Assembly: GCF_000258175.1 (NCBI RefSeq)
Contig: NZ_JH636049.1
Location: forward strand, 3,449,482-3,513,481
Origin: Saccharomonospora xinjiangensis XJ-54
Lineage (GTDB): Bacteria; Actinomycetota; Actinomycetes; Mycobacteriales; Pseudonocardiaceae
Reading direction: 5' to 3'
DNA: 64,000 bases
The notes under the pieces are model-generated. The model ran no database searches. It was not told the origin of the DNA and worked only from the letters and a program-made list of their open reading frames with translations. Shown one piece after another: positions 47,978 through 57,964 of this stretch (within the stretch, counting starts at the first letter, position 1; each line of letters starts with the position of its first letter). The translations under genes were made by a program, and so were the position numbers.

Positions 47978-48430
47978 GTGCTCCGAATTCGCCGTGACCT
48001 CGTTGACGCGATCGTCGAGCACGCCCGCCGGGATCACCCGGACGAGGCGTGCGGGGTGGTCGCAGGACCCGACGACGGCACGGATCGTCCCGAACGGCTC
48101 ATCCCGATGGTCAACGCGGCACGCTCGCCGACTTTCTACGAGTTCGATTCGGGCGATCTGCTGAGGTTGTACCGCGAGATGGACGCTCGTGACGAGAAGC
48201 CCGTCGTGATCTACCACTCGCACACCGCGACCGAGGCCTACCCTTCGCGCACGGACATCAAGCTCGCGCAGGAACCGTTCGCGCACTACGTTCTCGTGTC
48301 CACCCGGCAGCCGGACACCCACGAGTTCCGGTCGTATCGCATCGTGGACGGCGAGGTGACCGAGGAACCCGTGGAGATCGTCGAGGCGTACGAGCCCCCC
48401 GGCACGGACTCAGGTCACTCCTGGGAATAG
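47978..48430 (+). CDS. mec: JAMM-family metalloprotease Mec
   Basis: Zn-dependent carboxypeptidase that removes cysteine from CysO-cysteine. 150 aa. Complete JAMM signature: Glu23 (HPDEACG), His80-x-His82, and seven residues later Ser90-x-x-Asp93 in YHSHTATEAYPSRTD. The residue after the HSH is Thr where many JAMM proteins have Pro. The next gene, cysO, encodes a C-terminal tail that this enzyme may trim. Confidence 0.93.
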   Translation: MLRIRRDLVDAIVEHARRDHPDEACGVVAGPDDGTDRPERLIPMVNAARSPTFYEFDSGDLLRLYREMDARDEKPVVIYHSHTATEAYPSRTDIKLAQEPFAHYVLVSTRQPDTHEFRSYRIVDGEVTEEPVEIVEAYEPPGTDSGHSWE

Positions 48431-48482
48431 CCCGGACCGCAGGAACGTCTCTTCCTTCGACAACCCCAAGTGGAGGTAAGCC

Positions 48483-49720
<1,238 letters not shown>

Positions 49721-49764
49721 CGGTTCAGGGTTTTCTCCCGAGGCACCCAGCGGGTGTACGGGGT

Positions 49765-49770
49765 TAGCCT
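49765..49770 (+). promoter_or_regulatory. -10 box, leaderless promoter of the rhomboid gene
   Basis: TAGCCT ends 7 nt before GTG 49778, with no Shine-Dalgarno. Confidence 0.5.
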
Positions 49771-49777
49771 GCGAGAC

Positions 49778-50452
49778 GTGGACCTCCCCAGCGGTTTCTC
49801 ACCGACCCCACCGGCCCCGCGCAGGCAGCGCGACCCGGCACAGCGCGTCCTTCCGCGCAAGCCGCTCGCCGCGGCTGCCGTTGCGATGGCGTTCGTCGCG
49901 CTCCTCTACCTCGTGGAACTCGTCGATGTCGCGCTGCCGCTCGAACTCGACAGGTATGGCATCGAGGCACGCTCACTCGACGGGCTCGACGGCGTGGTGT
50001 GGGCGCCGCTGCTGCACGACGGGTGGGCGCATGTGTTCGCGAACACCTGGCCCGTGGCCGTGTTCGCCTTCCTCGCGATGGCGGGTGGCTTCGGGCAGTG
50101 GGTCGTGGTGACGGCCACCATCTGGGTCGTCGGCGGCCTCGGGGTGTGGCTCACCTCCGCCGACGACACCGTGACGGTGGGAGCGTCGGGGCTGGCGTTC
50201 GGCTGGCTCGCTTTCCTGCTCGTGCGAGGAGTGTTCTCCCGGAGCGTGGCCCAGCTCGCGGTGGCTGTGGTGCTGTTCGCGTTGTGGGGCGGCATGCTGT
50301 GGGGCGTCTTCCCCGGCACACCGGGTGTGTCGTGGCAGGGGCATCTTTTCGGTGCGGCAGGGGGCGTGCTCGCGGCGTGGCTGGTGGCGAGGAAGGGCAG
50401 GTCCGCGAGGCCGGCGGCGCCGAAGGGCGCGCCCGGTAATCTCGGCGCATGA
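49778..50452 (+). CDS. Rhomboid-family intramembrane serine protease
   Basis: 224-aa membrane protease. A Pro/Arg-rich cytoplasmic N-terminus is followed by six or so helices. Catalytic Ser in GASGLAFG and His in [25 protein letters not shown] matches the rhomboid HxxxN-type region of helix 2. Corresponds to Rv1337. The last codons overlap murI by 4 nt and contain an internal murI promoter. Confidence 0.9.
   Translation: MDLPSGFSPTPPAPRRQRDPAQRVLPRKPLAAAAVAMAFVALLYLVELVDVALPLELDRYGIEARSLDGLDGVVWAPLLHDGWAHVFANTWPVAVFAFLAMAGGFGQWVVVTATIWVVGGLGVWLTSADDTVTVGASGLAFGWLAFLLVRGVFSRSVAQLAVAVVLFALWGGMLWGVFPGTPGVSWQGHLFGAAGGVLAAWLVARKGRSARPAAPKGAPGNLGA
50437..50442 (+). promoter_or_regulatory. -10 box inside the rhomboid gene for leaderless murI
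   Basis: TAATCT ends 6 nt before ATG 50449. murI can therefore be expressed apart from the rhomboid transcript. Confidence 0.55.
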
Positions 50453-51246
50453 CCACGACCCGCTCCGCGTCCGCCCCGATCGGGATCTTCGACTCCGGAG
50501 TCGGTGGGTTGACCGTGGCGCGTGCCGTGGCCGATCAGTTGCCGTTCGAACGCCTCCGTTACGTCGGCGACACCCGCAACGCCCCCTACGGCCCGCTGCC
50601 CATCGCCAGGGTGCGCGAACTCGCGCTCGCCGCGCTCGACGGGCTCGTGGCCGACGGGGTCAAGGCGCTCGTGATCGCCTGCAACACCGCGTCGGCCGCG
50701 TGCCTTCGCGACGCGAGAGAGCGTTACGACATCCCGGTCTTCGAGGTGGTACTGCCTGCCGCGCGCAGGGCGGCGGCGACGACGCGCAACGGCAGGGTCG
50801 GGCTCATCGGCACCGAGACCACCGTGCGGTCGCGGGCCTACAACGACGCGCTCGCCGCCACCTCGGTGACGTTGAGCAGCGTGGCGTGTCCCCGGTTCGT
50901 CGAGTTCGTCGAGCGGGGCATCACGTCGGGACGGCAGGTGCTCGGTCTCGCGCAGGGCTACCTCGAACCGCTCACCCGCGACGCCGTGGACACCTTGATC
51001 CTCGGCTGCACGCACTACCCGCTGCTCACGGGTGTGCTCCAGGCCGTCATGGGTCCTGACGTCACCCTCGTGTCGAGCGCCGAGGAGACCGCCAAGGACG
51101 TCGTGCGGGAACTCACCGAACTCGACCTGCTCGCCGAGCGCACCGAGTCGCCAGATCACGAGTTCCTCGCCACCGGACCACCGGAGCCGTTCGCCAAGCT
51201 GGCGCGCCGGTTCATGGGACTCGGCACCGTGCTCGCCACCACGTGA
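50449..51246 (+). CDS. murI: Glutamate racemase
   Basis: Makes D-glutamate for peptidoglycan. 265 aa. Catalytic Cys78 in ACNTASA and Cys187 in [17 protein letters not shown] and GDTRNAPYG bind substrate. ATG 50449 overlaps the rhomboid stop by 4 nt. Corresponds to Rv1338. Confidence 0.95.
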   Translation: MTTTRSASAPIGIFDSGVGGLTVARAVADQLPFERLRYVGDTRNAPYGPLPIARVRELALAALDGLVADGVKALVIACNTASAACLRDARERYDIPVFEVVLPAARRAAATTRNGRVGLIGTETTVRSRAYNDALAATSVTLSSVACPRFVEFVERGITSGRQVLGLAQGYLEPLTRDAVDTLILGCTHYPLLTGVLQAVMGPDVTLVSSAEETAKDVVRELTELDLLAERTESPDHEFLATGPPEPFAKLARRFMGLGTVLATT

Positions 51247-51285
51247 GGCAGGCACAGCGCATCGCGACGTGGCAAGGTGTTGATC

Positions 51286-52056
51286 GTGCGACTGACGATC
51301 CTGGGCTGTTGCGGCAGCATCCCCGGTCCTGACGCGGCTGCCTCCGGCTACCTCGTGGAGGCGGGAGGCTTCCGGCTGCTGATCGACCTCGGCAACGGCA
51401 CGCTGGCGCGCCTGCAGACCGTGTGCGATCCCTTCTCGCTCGACGCGCTCGTTCTGTCGCACCTGCATCCCGACCACTGCGCCGACTTCAGCGCACTGGC
51501 CGTGCTCCGGCGCTACCATCCGAACCCGCCCTACGACGCGCGGCGGCGCACGCTCGCTGTCCACGCGCCGTCCGAGGCCCCTGCCCGGCTGGCCAACGCC
51601 TACGCACCGCACGAGGCCGAACGCAGGGAGACCGACCTCTCGGACGTGTTCGACTTCCACCCGCTGAGCCCGCAGTCGATCACTCTCGGGCCGTTCACGG
51701 TGACGCCGGTGCCCGTGGAACACCCCACCGAATCGTTCGGTCTCCGGATCACCCACGACGGCGTGACCCTCGCCTACACCGGCGACAGCGGGCCGTGCGC
51801 CGGGCTCGACGACCTCGCCGACGGCGCGGACGCGCTGCTGTGCGAGGCGAGCTGGACCGACGCGCCCGACCGGCCAACCGGCCTCCATCTCTCCGGAAGG
51901 CAGGCGGGTGAACTCGCGGAGCGGGCAGGCGTCGGCAGGCTTCTGCTCACGCACGTGCCGCCGTGGTCGGACGGCGAGGCGATCCTCGCCGAGGCCGACG
52001 CCGCGTTCGACGGCCCCGTGCGGTGGGTGCGTCAGGGCGAGGTCTACGACATCTGA
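51286..52056 (+). CDS. MBL-fold hydrolase (Rv1339-like cyclic nucleotide phosphodiesterase candidate)
   Basis: 256-aa metallo-beta-lactamase-fold hydrolase with the metal motif [11 protein letters not shown] and further ligands in [16 protein letters not shown] and LTHVPPW. The location between murI and rph corresponds to Rv1339, which has been reported to degrade cAMP in mycobacteria. RNase Z-like proteins share this fold, so tRNA processing is an alternative. GTG 51286 has AAGG 8 nt upstream; GTG 51277 is an alternative. Confidence 0.82.
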   Translation: MRLTILGCCGSIPGPDAAASGYLVEAGGFRLLIDLGNGTLARLQTVCDPFSLDALVLSHLHPDHCADFSALAVLRRYHPNPPYDARRRTLAVHAPSEAPARLANAYAPHEAERRETDLSDVFDFHPLSPQSITLGPFTVTPVPVEHPTESFGLRITHDGVTLAYTGDSGPCAGLDDLADGADALLCEASWTDAPDRPTGLHLSGRQAGELAERAGVGRLLLTHVPPWSDGEAILAEADAAFDGPVRWVRQGEVYDI

Positions 52057-52125
52057 GCTGATCGCCACGGGCTTGTGGGTCTCGGGCGCGGATGCCCTTC
52101 TCACCCGGTGCCGGGACGGCTTCAC

Positions 52126-52131
52126 TAGGCT
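52126..52131 (+). promoter_or_regulatory. -10 box, leaderless promoter of rph
   Basis: TAGGCT ends 7 nt before GTG 52139. Confidence 0.55.
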
Positions 52132-52138
52132 GCCAGGC

Positions 52139-52915
52139 GTGGTGCGAGAAGACGGCAGGAACGATGACCAGCTCCGCGAGGTTCGGATCACCCGCGGTTT
52201 CCAGCAGTGGCCTGCGGGCTCGGTGCTCGTCGAGTTCGGCGACACCCGGGTGCTGTGTGCCGCGAGTGTCACTGAGGGAGTTCCCCGGTGGCGGGCCGGT
52301 TCCGGCCTCGGCTGGGTGACGGCCGAGTACGCCATGCTGCCCTCCGCGACGCACACCCGAGGCGATCGGGAATCGATCAAGGGCAGGGTCGGGGGCCGCA
52401 CTCACGAGATCAGCAGGCTCATCGGCCGTTCACTGCGGTCCTGCATCGATCTGGCCGCGCTGGGCGAGAACACCATCGTCATCGACTGCGACGTGATCCA
52501 GGCCGACGGGGGCACGCGAACGGCCGCGATCACGGGCGGCTACGTGGCGCTGGCCGACGCCGTCACCTGGCTCGGCGCGGCAGGGCGGCTGGCCGACCCC
52601 CAGCCACTGTCGGCCGCGGTGTCGGCGGTCAGTGTGGGGGTCGTTGACGGTCGGGTGCGGCTCGACCTGCCGTACGAGGAGGACTCGCGTGCCGAGGTGG
52701 ACATGAACGTCGTCGCCACCGACGCGGGTACGCTGATCGAGGTTCAGGGCACCGGTGAGGGCGCCACCTTCACTCGGTCCACACTGGACAAGATGCTCGA
52801 CCTCGCGCAGGCGGGCTGCGCGGAGCTGGCCCGCATACAGGCCGAGGCGCTCGCGGCCCCCTATCCCGGCACACTGCCCGAACCCCCACCCGCGAAGAAG
52901 AAGGGGTCGAAGTGA
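52139..52915 (+). CDS. rph: Ribonuclease PH
   Basis: Phosphorolytic 3'-5' exoribonuclease that trims tRNA precursors. 258 aa. Phosphate-binding [30 protein letters not shown] segment, RNA-binding [26 protein letters not shown], and a C-terminal Lys-rich tail ([10 protein letters not shown]). The GTG at 52139 matches Rv1340 length; the frame is open to 51908 but overlaps the MBL gene. Confidence 0.95.
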   Translation: MVREDGRNDDQLREVRITRGFQQWPAGSVLVEFGDTRVLCAASVTEGVPRWRAGSGLGWVTAEYAMLPSATHTRGDRESIKGRVGGRTHEISRLIGRSLRSCIDLAALGENTIVIDCDVIQADGGTRTAAITGGYVALADAVTWLGAAGRLADPQPLSAAVSAVSVGVVDGRVRLDLPYEEDSRAEVDMNVVATDAGTLIEVQGTGEGATFTRSTLDKMLDLAQAGCAELARIQAEALAAPYPGTLPEPPPAKKKGSK

Positions 52916-53520
52916 CCACGCGGGTACTGCTCGCCACCCGCAATGCGAAGAAGCTCGCCGAGCTTCGCCGCATCCTCTCCGATGCCGGGGTTGCCGGGAT
53001 CGAGATCGTCGGCATGGCCGATGTCGAACCTTTCGACGAGGAACCTGAGACGGGGGCGACGTTCGAGGAGAACGCCGTCGCCAAGGCGCGTGACGCGGCG
53101 AAGGCCACCGGCCTGGCCACGGTGGCGGACGACTCGGGGCTGACCGTGGACGCGTTGAATGGGATGCCGGGCGTGCTCTCCGCGCGCTGGGCCGGTGTGC
53201 ACGGCGACGACGAGACGAATCTGCGGCTTGTGCTCGGGCAGCTCGCCGACGTGCCGGACGAGCGCAGGGGTGCGGCGTTCGTGTGCGCGGCGGCACTCGT
53301 CCCGCCTGGGGTCGAACCCGTTGTGGTGCGCGGCGAATGGCGCGGGCGGATCGTGCGCGAACCCCGTGGTGACAACGGTTTCGGCTACGATCCGATCTTC
53401 GTTCCCGACGGTGGGACCCGGACTTCTGCGGAGCTGAAGCCGGAGGAGAAGGACGCGGCATCGCACCGGGGACAGGCCCTGCGCGCACTGGTGCCGTATC
53501 TGCGGGAGCTGGCTTCGTAG
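52912..53520 (+). CDS. rdgB: dITP/XTP pyrophosphatase (RdgB/HAM1)
   Basis: House-cleaning enzyme that removes deaminated purine nucleotides. 202 aa. Motifs: [43 protein letters not shown], and GYDPIF near 150. Overlaps rph by 4 nt and ends before a 12-bp terminator stem. Corresponds to Rv1341. Confidence 0.96.
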   Translation: MTTRVLLATRNAKKLAELRRILSDAGVAGIEIVGMADVEPFDEEPETGATFEENAVAKARDAAKATGLATVADDSGLTVDALNGMPGVLSARWAGVHGDDETNLRLVLGQLADVPDERRGAAFVCAAALVPPGVEPVVVRGEWRGRIVREPRGDNGFGYDPIFVPDGGTRTSAELKPEEKDAASHRGQALRALVPYLRELAS

Positions 53521-53614
53521 CGGGTCGTCACGCCGGGCAGGAGCGCCGTCCTTGCGCCATCGACCATCGGAAGCAGCCGACAAGACGGCGACATCGCACG
53601 CGCAAGGCCAGCGC

Positions 53615-53645
53615 GATGCCGTGCGGCGCTCCACCGCACGGCATC
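53615..53645. terminator. Bidirectional terminator hairpin
   Basis: Perfect 12-bp stem GATGCCGTGCGG (53615-53626) / CCGCACGGCATC (53634-53645) with a 7-nt loop, between convergent rdgB and bcp. No T-run. Confidence 0.75.
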
Positions 53646-53671
53646 CGCAGGCGGCCCGTGTGCGTCAGGGC

Positions 53672-54151
53672 TCAGCCGGCGAGTTTCAGATCCCGAAGCA
53701 GCTTCGCGACGTGGCCGGTAGCGCGCACGTTGTACATGGCCTTGGCGATCGTGCCGTCCGGGTTCACCACGAACGTCGAGCGGATCACGCCTTGCACGAC
53801 GCGGCCGTAGTTCTTCTTCTCCCCGAACGCGCCCCACTCGGTGAGTACCGTCTTGCCGGGGTCGGCCAGCAGCGGGAACGTCAGCTTCTCGTTCTCGACG
53901 AACGAGGCGAGTTTCTCCGGCTTGTCGGGGGAGATGCCCAGTACCTGATACCCGGCGTCGCCCAGCAGGGCGAGGTTGTCGCGGAAGTCGCACGCCTGCT
54001 TGGTGCAGCCGGGCGTTCCCGCAGCGGGGTAGAAGTACACCACCACGGACCGCCCCCGGAAGTCGGAGAGCGACACGATGGTGCCCTCGCTGTCGGGCAG
54101 GGAGAAGTCGGGAGCCGGATCGCCGGGGGAAAGACGGTTGGGGTCGGTCAT
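53672..54151 (-). CDS. bcp: Peroxiredoxin Bcp (thioredoxin-dependent thiol peroxidase)
   Basis: 159 aa. Peroxidatic Cys49 in AAGTPGCTKQAC and resolving Cys54, the alpha-helical BCP arrangement. Other conserved segments: DPAPDFSLPDSEG and GISPDKPEKLASF. ATG 54151 has TACGCT 6 nt upstream. Reduces hydroperoxides with thioredoxin. Confidence 0.95.
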   Translation of the reverse strand: MTDPNRLSPGDPAPDFSLPDSEGTIVSLSDFRGRSVVVYFYPAAGTPGCTKQACDFRDNLALLGDAGYQVLGISPDKPEKLASFVENEKLTFPLLADPGKTVLTEWGAFGEKKNYGRVVQGVIRSTFVVNPDGTIAKAMYNVRATGHVAKLLRDLKLAG

Positions 54152-54157
54152 GGCCGA

Positions 54158-54163
54158 AGCGTA
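54158..54163 (-). promoter_or_regulatory. -10 box, leaderless promoter of bcp
   Basis: TACGCT on the minus strand ends 6 nt before ATG 54151. Confidence 0.55.
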
Positions 54164-54172
54164 ACCCGGACC

Positions 54173-54715
54173 TCAGACCGATCCGACGAACACCGCCTTG
54201 GTGGACTTGGTCGAATCGGGTCGGAGAGTGAGTTCCACCGTGGCCACCTCCGCAGGAAGGGCGAACGCGAACGTCACCTTGGTGGAGTCGCCTGCCACGA
54301 GGTCGCGATCGGCGTCCACGATGCCGTTGTAGCCACGGGGGATGTCCTGCACCTGCTTGACCTCCTCGCCGTCGATCGTGGCGCGGACGGAGAGGTCGGA
54401 GATCCGGTACGGCCGCTGCCCCTCGTTGGACAACTCGATGCCGAACGCCGCGGCGCGCTGTGACCGGGGGTAGGCACTCTCGCTCGGTTCGAAGATGTGC
54501 GGCGACGAGACGGTCACCACGAGGCCAGAGGGGAAGCGGTGCTCCGAGCCGAACTCGCGAAGCCTCACCGAGGACGTGGCCTGTGGCGAGGACGCCGCGA
54601 CTGAAGGACTTGCCGGCGGGGCCGGGACGGCTTCGGAGCCGTCACCGGCCGCAGTGCCACACGCGGCCAGTGCGAACGCCGCGAACACAGCGGCCGTCGT
54701 CCTCGCCGTAGACAC
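54173..54715 (-). CDS. Secreted lipoprotein with an immunoglobulin-like domain (DUF4352-like)
   Basis: 180 aa: lipobox ALAAC (Cys19), a Pro/Ser/Ala linker, and a beta-rich domain (HRFPSGLVVTVSSPHIF ... AAAFGIELSNEGQRPY ... LTLRPDSTKS) of the antigen MPT63/DUF4352 type. No enzymatic motif. GTG 54715 has AGGGAG 8 nt upstream. Upstream of bcp on the same strand. Confidence 0.7.
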   Translation of the reverse strand: MSTARTTAAVFAAFALAACGTAAGDGSEAVPAPPASPSVAASSPQATSSVRLREFGSEHRFPSGLVVTVSSPHIFEPSESAYPRSQRAAAFGIELSNEGQRPYRISDLSVRATIDGEEVKQVQDIPRGYNGIVDADRDLVAGDSTKVTFAFALPAEVATVELTLRPDSTKSTKAVFVGSV

Positions 54716-54910
54716 AGCTCGACTCCCTTGGTCCGATCGCAGGGCGGAGTTGCTCCGTTCGGGCGCGCAACCGGTCGCCCTCGTCCACTCTGGCGACGCG
54801 GCGCCGCCTCAGCCACCCGGATCAGGCGGTTGAGTCGGAGTCGGAGCCCGCTCGTGTCCTCGCCGTGACACGCCGACGGCATCGGGGTGACACGGACCAT
54901 CGGCCGGGTC

Positions 54911-55093
54911 TCACGCTGCGATGGCGAAGACGAGGATGAAGACGGCGAGTCCGGCGAGCCACAACACGATCAGCCACCCCCAGTCTCGCCAGGGGTCCAC
55001 GACACGGTTGTCCTCGCCGGGCACGTAGACGCCGCGTTTCTCGAACCAGTCGGCCCATTCGTCCGGCCAGCGGAGCAGGCGCCGTCCGACCAT
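54911..55093 (-). CDS. Small single-pass membrane protein
   Basis: 60 aa: a charged N-terminal half with five Trp overall (RRLLRWPDEWADWFEKRGVY) and one C-terminal membrane helix (WLIVLWLAGLAVFILVFAIAA end). GGAGGG 6 nt before ATG 55093 supports translation. No family recognised. It stands alone between the lipoprotein and the binding-protein gene. Confidence 0.6.
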   Translation of the reverse strand: MVGRRLLRWPDEWADWFEKRGVYVPGEDNRVVDPWRDWGWLIVLWLAGLAVFILVFAIAA

Positions 55094-55335
55094 GACTCAC
55101 CCTCCGTTTCGTCACGCAGCGTGTAGCACTCACATACTTCGCGTCGGCGACGTGGAAGGCAAGAGGTGGACGCTCGCAGTGGCCGGCGGGCCGATCGCGG
55201 CAGGAGCCCCGCGATTTTCCGAATGCCGGGAAGCGTTCTACCGTGATGCCACCCATACGTCCGTGCTGGCCTGCTTCGCGCGAGAAGCGAAAAGCCCCGG
55301 GCGGTTCGTGGCGACAGGATCAAGGGGGTTTCCCG

Positions 55336-56592
55336 ATGGGGGCGTCAGCAGGGCGGCGATCGGCGGTTCTGATGGGTGCGGTCGCTCTCCTGCTCGCGGG
55401 GTGCGTGGGTGGCGACGAGGAACCGCGCGGCGGTTCCGACGGCGGCGACGGGGTATTCAGGCTGGGCTACGTGCTGCCGGAGACGGGGCAACTCGCGTCG
55501 CAGGGCCCCGCCCAGATCGAGTCGGTGAGGCTCGCCGTCAAGGAGATCAACGACGCGGGCGGCGTGCTCGGGCAGCCGATTCCCGAGGTGACCGCGTCCG
55601 ACGAGGGCGGAAACGCGGGCGTGGCCGCTCGGTCGGCCGACCGGGTGCTCGCCTCCGGCGTCGATGCCGTTATCGGTGCCGCGGCGTCCGACATGTCGCT
55701 CGCGATCATCGACACCGTGACGGGCTCGGGAGTGGTGCAGTGTTCCGGCTCCAACACGGCTGCGACGTTCACCGATTACCCGGACAACGGTCTCTACTTC
55801 CGCACCGCACCCAGTGACGCCCTTCAGGCCACTGTGCTGAGCAAGGTGATCGTCGCGGACGGCGAGCAGCGGGTCGCCGTCGTCGCGCGAGGGGACGACT
55901 ACGGCAGGGGACTGCTGAAATCGATCACGAAGGAGTTGAAGGACACCGGCATCCCTGTGGTGCTCGGCGAGACCTACGAGCCGGGATCGGAGGACTTCGA
56001 CCGGGTGGCACGGAAGGTCAGGGAGGTGAACCCTGACGCGGCGGTCGTCGTGGCGTTCGACGAGGGTGCCGCCGTGCTCCGAGCGATGATCGAGGCGGGT
56101 GTCGGGCCGCGAGACATCAACGTCTACGGCACGGACGGGCTGCGTGGCGCACGGCTGGCGTCGGAGGTGTCGCCCGACGACCCCGGGGTGCTCGCGGGCC
56201 TGAAGGGCACGGCCCCTGCCACCGGGAACGGTGAGTACACCGCTCGTCTGAGGGCCTTCGCCCCTGAGGTGAGGGAATCGCAGTTCGCGCCGCAGGTGTT
56301 CGACTGCGTGACGATCGTCGCGCTGGCGGTCGAAGCCACGCAGTCCGACGATCCGATCGTGTTCGCCACCGCCATCAACGAGGTCACCGCGAACGGCGAG
56401 AGGTGTACGTCGTTCGCCGACTGCAAGCGGCTGCTCGACAGGGGGACGAACATCGACTACGACGGTGAGAGCGGCCCGCTCGACTTCGTGGAGGAGGGCG
56501 AGCCAGGCAGAGCCCTCTTCGACGTCTACACCTACGACGCCTCGGGCGCGCTTCGCACGGTGCGGACCGAGGAAGGCTCGGCGACAAACTGA
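55336..56592 (+). CDS. Branched-chain amino acid/amide-type ABC substrate-binding lipoprotein
   Basis: Type 1 periplasmic binding protein, 418 aa. Lipobox LLAGC (Cys19), then YVLPETGQLASQGPAQIESVRLAVKEINDAGGV, typical of LivJ/amide-binding proteins, and VVQCSGSNTAATFTDYPDNG. No permease or ATPase follows, so it is an orphan binding protein or receptor here. ATG 55336 with AGGGGG (55323-55328). Confidence 0.82.
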   Translation: MGASAGRRSAVLMGAVALLLAGCVGGDEEPRGGSDGGDGVFRLGYVLPETGQLASQGPAQIESVRLAVKEINDAGGVLGQPIPEVTASDEGGNAGVAARSADRVLASGVDAVIGAAASDMSLAIIDTVTGSGVVQCSGSNTAATFTDYPDNGLYFRTAPSDALQATVLSKVIVADGEQRVAVVARGDDYGRGLLKSITKELKDTGIPVVLGETYEPGSEDFDRVARKVREVNPDAAVVVAFDEGAAVLRAMIEAGVGPRDINVYGTDGLRGARLASEVSPDDPGVLAGLKGTAPATGNGEYTARLRAFAPEVRESQFAPQVFDCVTIVALAVEATQSDDPIVFATAINEVTANGERCTSFADCKRLLDRGTNIDYDGESGPLDFVEEGEPGRALFDVYTYDASGALRTVRTEEGSATN

Positions 56593-56779
56593 GCGGCTCG
56601 TGGCTGCCGAAACGGCGCTACACGCAGTGTTGCACCGAAGCCGAGACCCAGGCTGATCTAGCCCGGAGGCGCCAATGACGGTGACTGTGGGTGCCGTTAC
56701 TCGACTCAGGCGTCATGGATGATTCCCCCGTTCATCTCCTTGCATGACCCGTTCGGGTGTTGCGAGGGAATGGAGTCGA

Positions 56780-57007
56780 ATGGAACACCACACCGAGGCC
56801 GTGCTGATGTCGCTCACGTCGCTGCGCGCCGACCTCGACCGGTTTGTCGCGGACCTGCGCGAGGGCAGTGTGCCCGTGGCGAGGCAGCGCGCGCTGGCCG
56901 CACGCCTCATCGAGGTCGGGGACCTGCTCGACGAGCACGCCGACCAGCAGGCGGCCGGACGCAACGGCCACGGCGGGCTGACCCTGGAGGATCTCGACGA
57001 CCGCTGA
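56780..57007 (+). CDS. Small helical protein of unknown function
   Basis: 75 aa, entirely helical by residue pattern: SLTSLRADLDRFVADLRE, ARQRALAARLIEVGDLLDEHAD, and a Gly/Asp tail. No recognised family. ATG 56780 has GGAG 4 nt upstream; longer in-frame options to 56744 are possible. Precedes the cold-shock gene and its structured leader. Confidence 0.5.
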   Translation: MEHHTEAVLMSLTSLRADLDRFVADLREGSVPVARQRALAARLIEVGDLLDEHADQQAAGRNGHGGLTLEDLDDR

Positions 57008-57036
57008 CCGACACCGGTGATCCGGTCGGGTAGGGT
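57008..57036 (+). promoter_or_regulatory. Promoter of the cold-shock gene
   Basis: -35 CCGACA (57008-57013), 17-bp spacer, -10 TAGGGT (57031-57036). Predicts a start near 57043 and a leader of about 200 nt before ATG 57247. Confidence 0.5.
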
Positions 57037-57039
57037 GGT

Positions 57040-57070
57040 CTGGCGTACCGGGAATGAACCGGTACGCCAG
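57040..57070 (+). promoter_or_regulatory. 5' leader hairpin of the cold-shock mRNA
   Basis: Perfect 12-bp stem CTGGCGTACCGG (57040-57051) / CCGGTACGCCAG (57059-57070) with a 7-nt loop, right at the predicted 5' end. It may protect the mRNA or act with the long leader in temperature control. It could instead be a terminator for the upstream small gene. Confidence 0.55.
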
Positions 57071-57246
57071 GACGTTGTCCTGAGCAGTCGCAGGTTTTGC
57101 GTGTTCGTGTTTTGCACGTCCGCGAAAGATCGGTGCGGGCGTGTCACGTCTCCTCGCGACAAGTGGGAACGCTGGCCGGCTCGACCCCGCGGCTGCGCGG
57201 TGGCCGCACGGTGTGGCCGCCGACATCCCCTCACGAAGGAGACAAC

Positions 57247-57450
57247 ATGACCGAGGGAACCGTGAAGTGGTTCAACAGCGAGAAGGGCTTCGGCTTCATC
57301 GCTCCCGATGACGGGACCGACGACGTCTTCGTGCACTACAGCGAGATCGATGGCCGCGGCTTCCGCAGCCTGGAGGACGGCCAGCGGGTGTCCTTCACCG
57401 TGGGCCAGGGCAACAAGGGCCCGCAGGCCACGGGAGTGCGCGCACTCTGA
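57247..57450 (+). CDS. csp: Cold-shock protein (CspA family)
   Basis: 67-aa single-strand nucleic-acid chaperone. RNP1 KGFGFI and RNP2 VFVHY are intact ([29 protein letters not shown]). AAGGAG precedes ATG 57247. Its leader is about 200 nt with a 5' hairpin, and a 13-bp terminator follows. Confidence 0.96.
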   Translation: MTEGTVKWFNSEKGFGFIAPDDGTDDVFVHYSEIDGRGFRSLEDGQRVSFTVGQGNKGPQATGVRAL

Positions 57451-57458
57451 GTGCACCT

Positions 57459-57496
57459 GCGGGACGCCGCGGAGAGATCACTTCGCGGCGTCCCGC
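57459..57496 (+). terminator. Terminator hairpin after the cold-shock gene
   Basis: Perfect 13-bp stem GCGGGACGCCGCG (57459-57471) / CGCGGCGTCCCGC (57484-57496) with a 12-nt loop, 9 nt after the stop. No T-run. Confidence 0.8.
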
Positions 57497-57536
57497 GCTC
57501 GCGACCACTTCAGAGGTGTCGCAGAGGGAGAAGTAC

Positions 57537-57869
57537 TTGCACTCATCATCGAACCCCACGCCCGGCGCCGCCGACGGCGAAGCAGGCGTGGTGCAGTTCA
57601 GTCACACAACCCACGAGGAGCCGGTGGATTACCGGGAGCTCTCTGGGGAAGCTCCGCAGGATGCCGCCATCGGCGGGCCGAAGCTCTTCCAGGCCCCGCC
57701 CGTCTCCGCGACGGCTCCGGCCCCTGGCGCACCCGGTGTGCCGAACTCGGGACCCAATCCGGGGCCGAACTCGAACTCGTCGAGGCCCTCCTCCTCACAG
57801 GGGCACGACGGTCGCAGGAGTGGACGAGGCCGCTCGTCACGCTCCCGCCGCTCTCGGCCACGCCGCTGA
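57537..57869 (+). CDS. Disordered protein with an Arg/Ser-rich tail
   Basis: 110 aa from TTG 57537, which has AGGGAG (57525-57530) 6 nt upstream. No fold is evident: the middle is Pro/Gly/Asn-rich (APGAPGVPNSGPNPGPNS) and the C-terminus very basic (RRSGRGRSSRSRRSRPRR), as in RNA-binding tails. It lies 41 nt after the csp terminator, so it needs read-through or its own promoter. Real translation is plausible but not certain; a longer minus-strand frame crosses it. Confidence 0.45.
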   Translation: MHSSSNPTPGAADGEAGVVQFSHTTHEEPVDYRELSGEAPQDAAIGGPKLFQAPPVSATAPAPGAPGVPNSGPNPGPNSNSSRPSSSQGHDGRRSGRGRSSRSRRSRPRR

Positions 57870-57964
57870 CACCTCTCGGGTGACCCACCACCTCGATCCC
57901 CTCCCAGTTCCCGGCTAGCCTGGCTTTTCGGGTACATCACCGGCGGGCTGAAAGAGGTGGCCGC

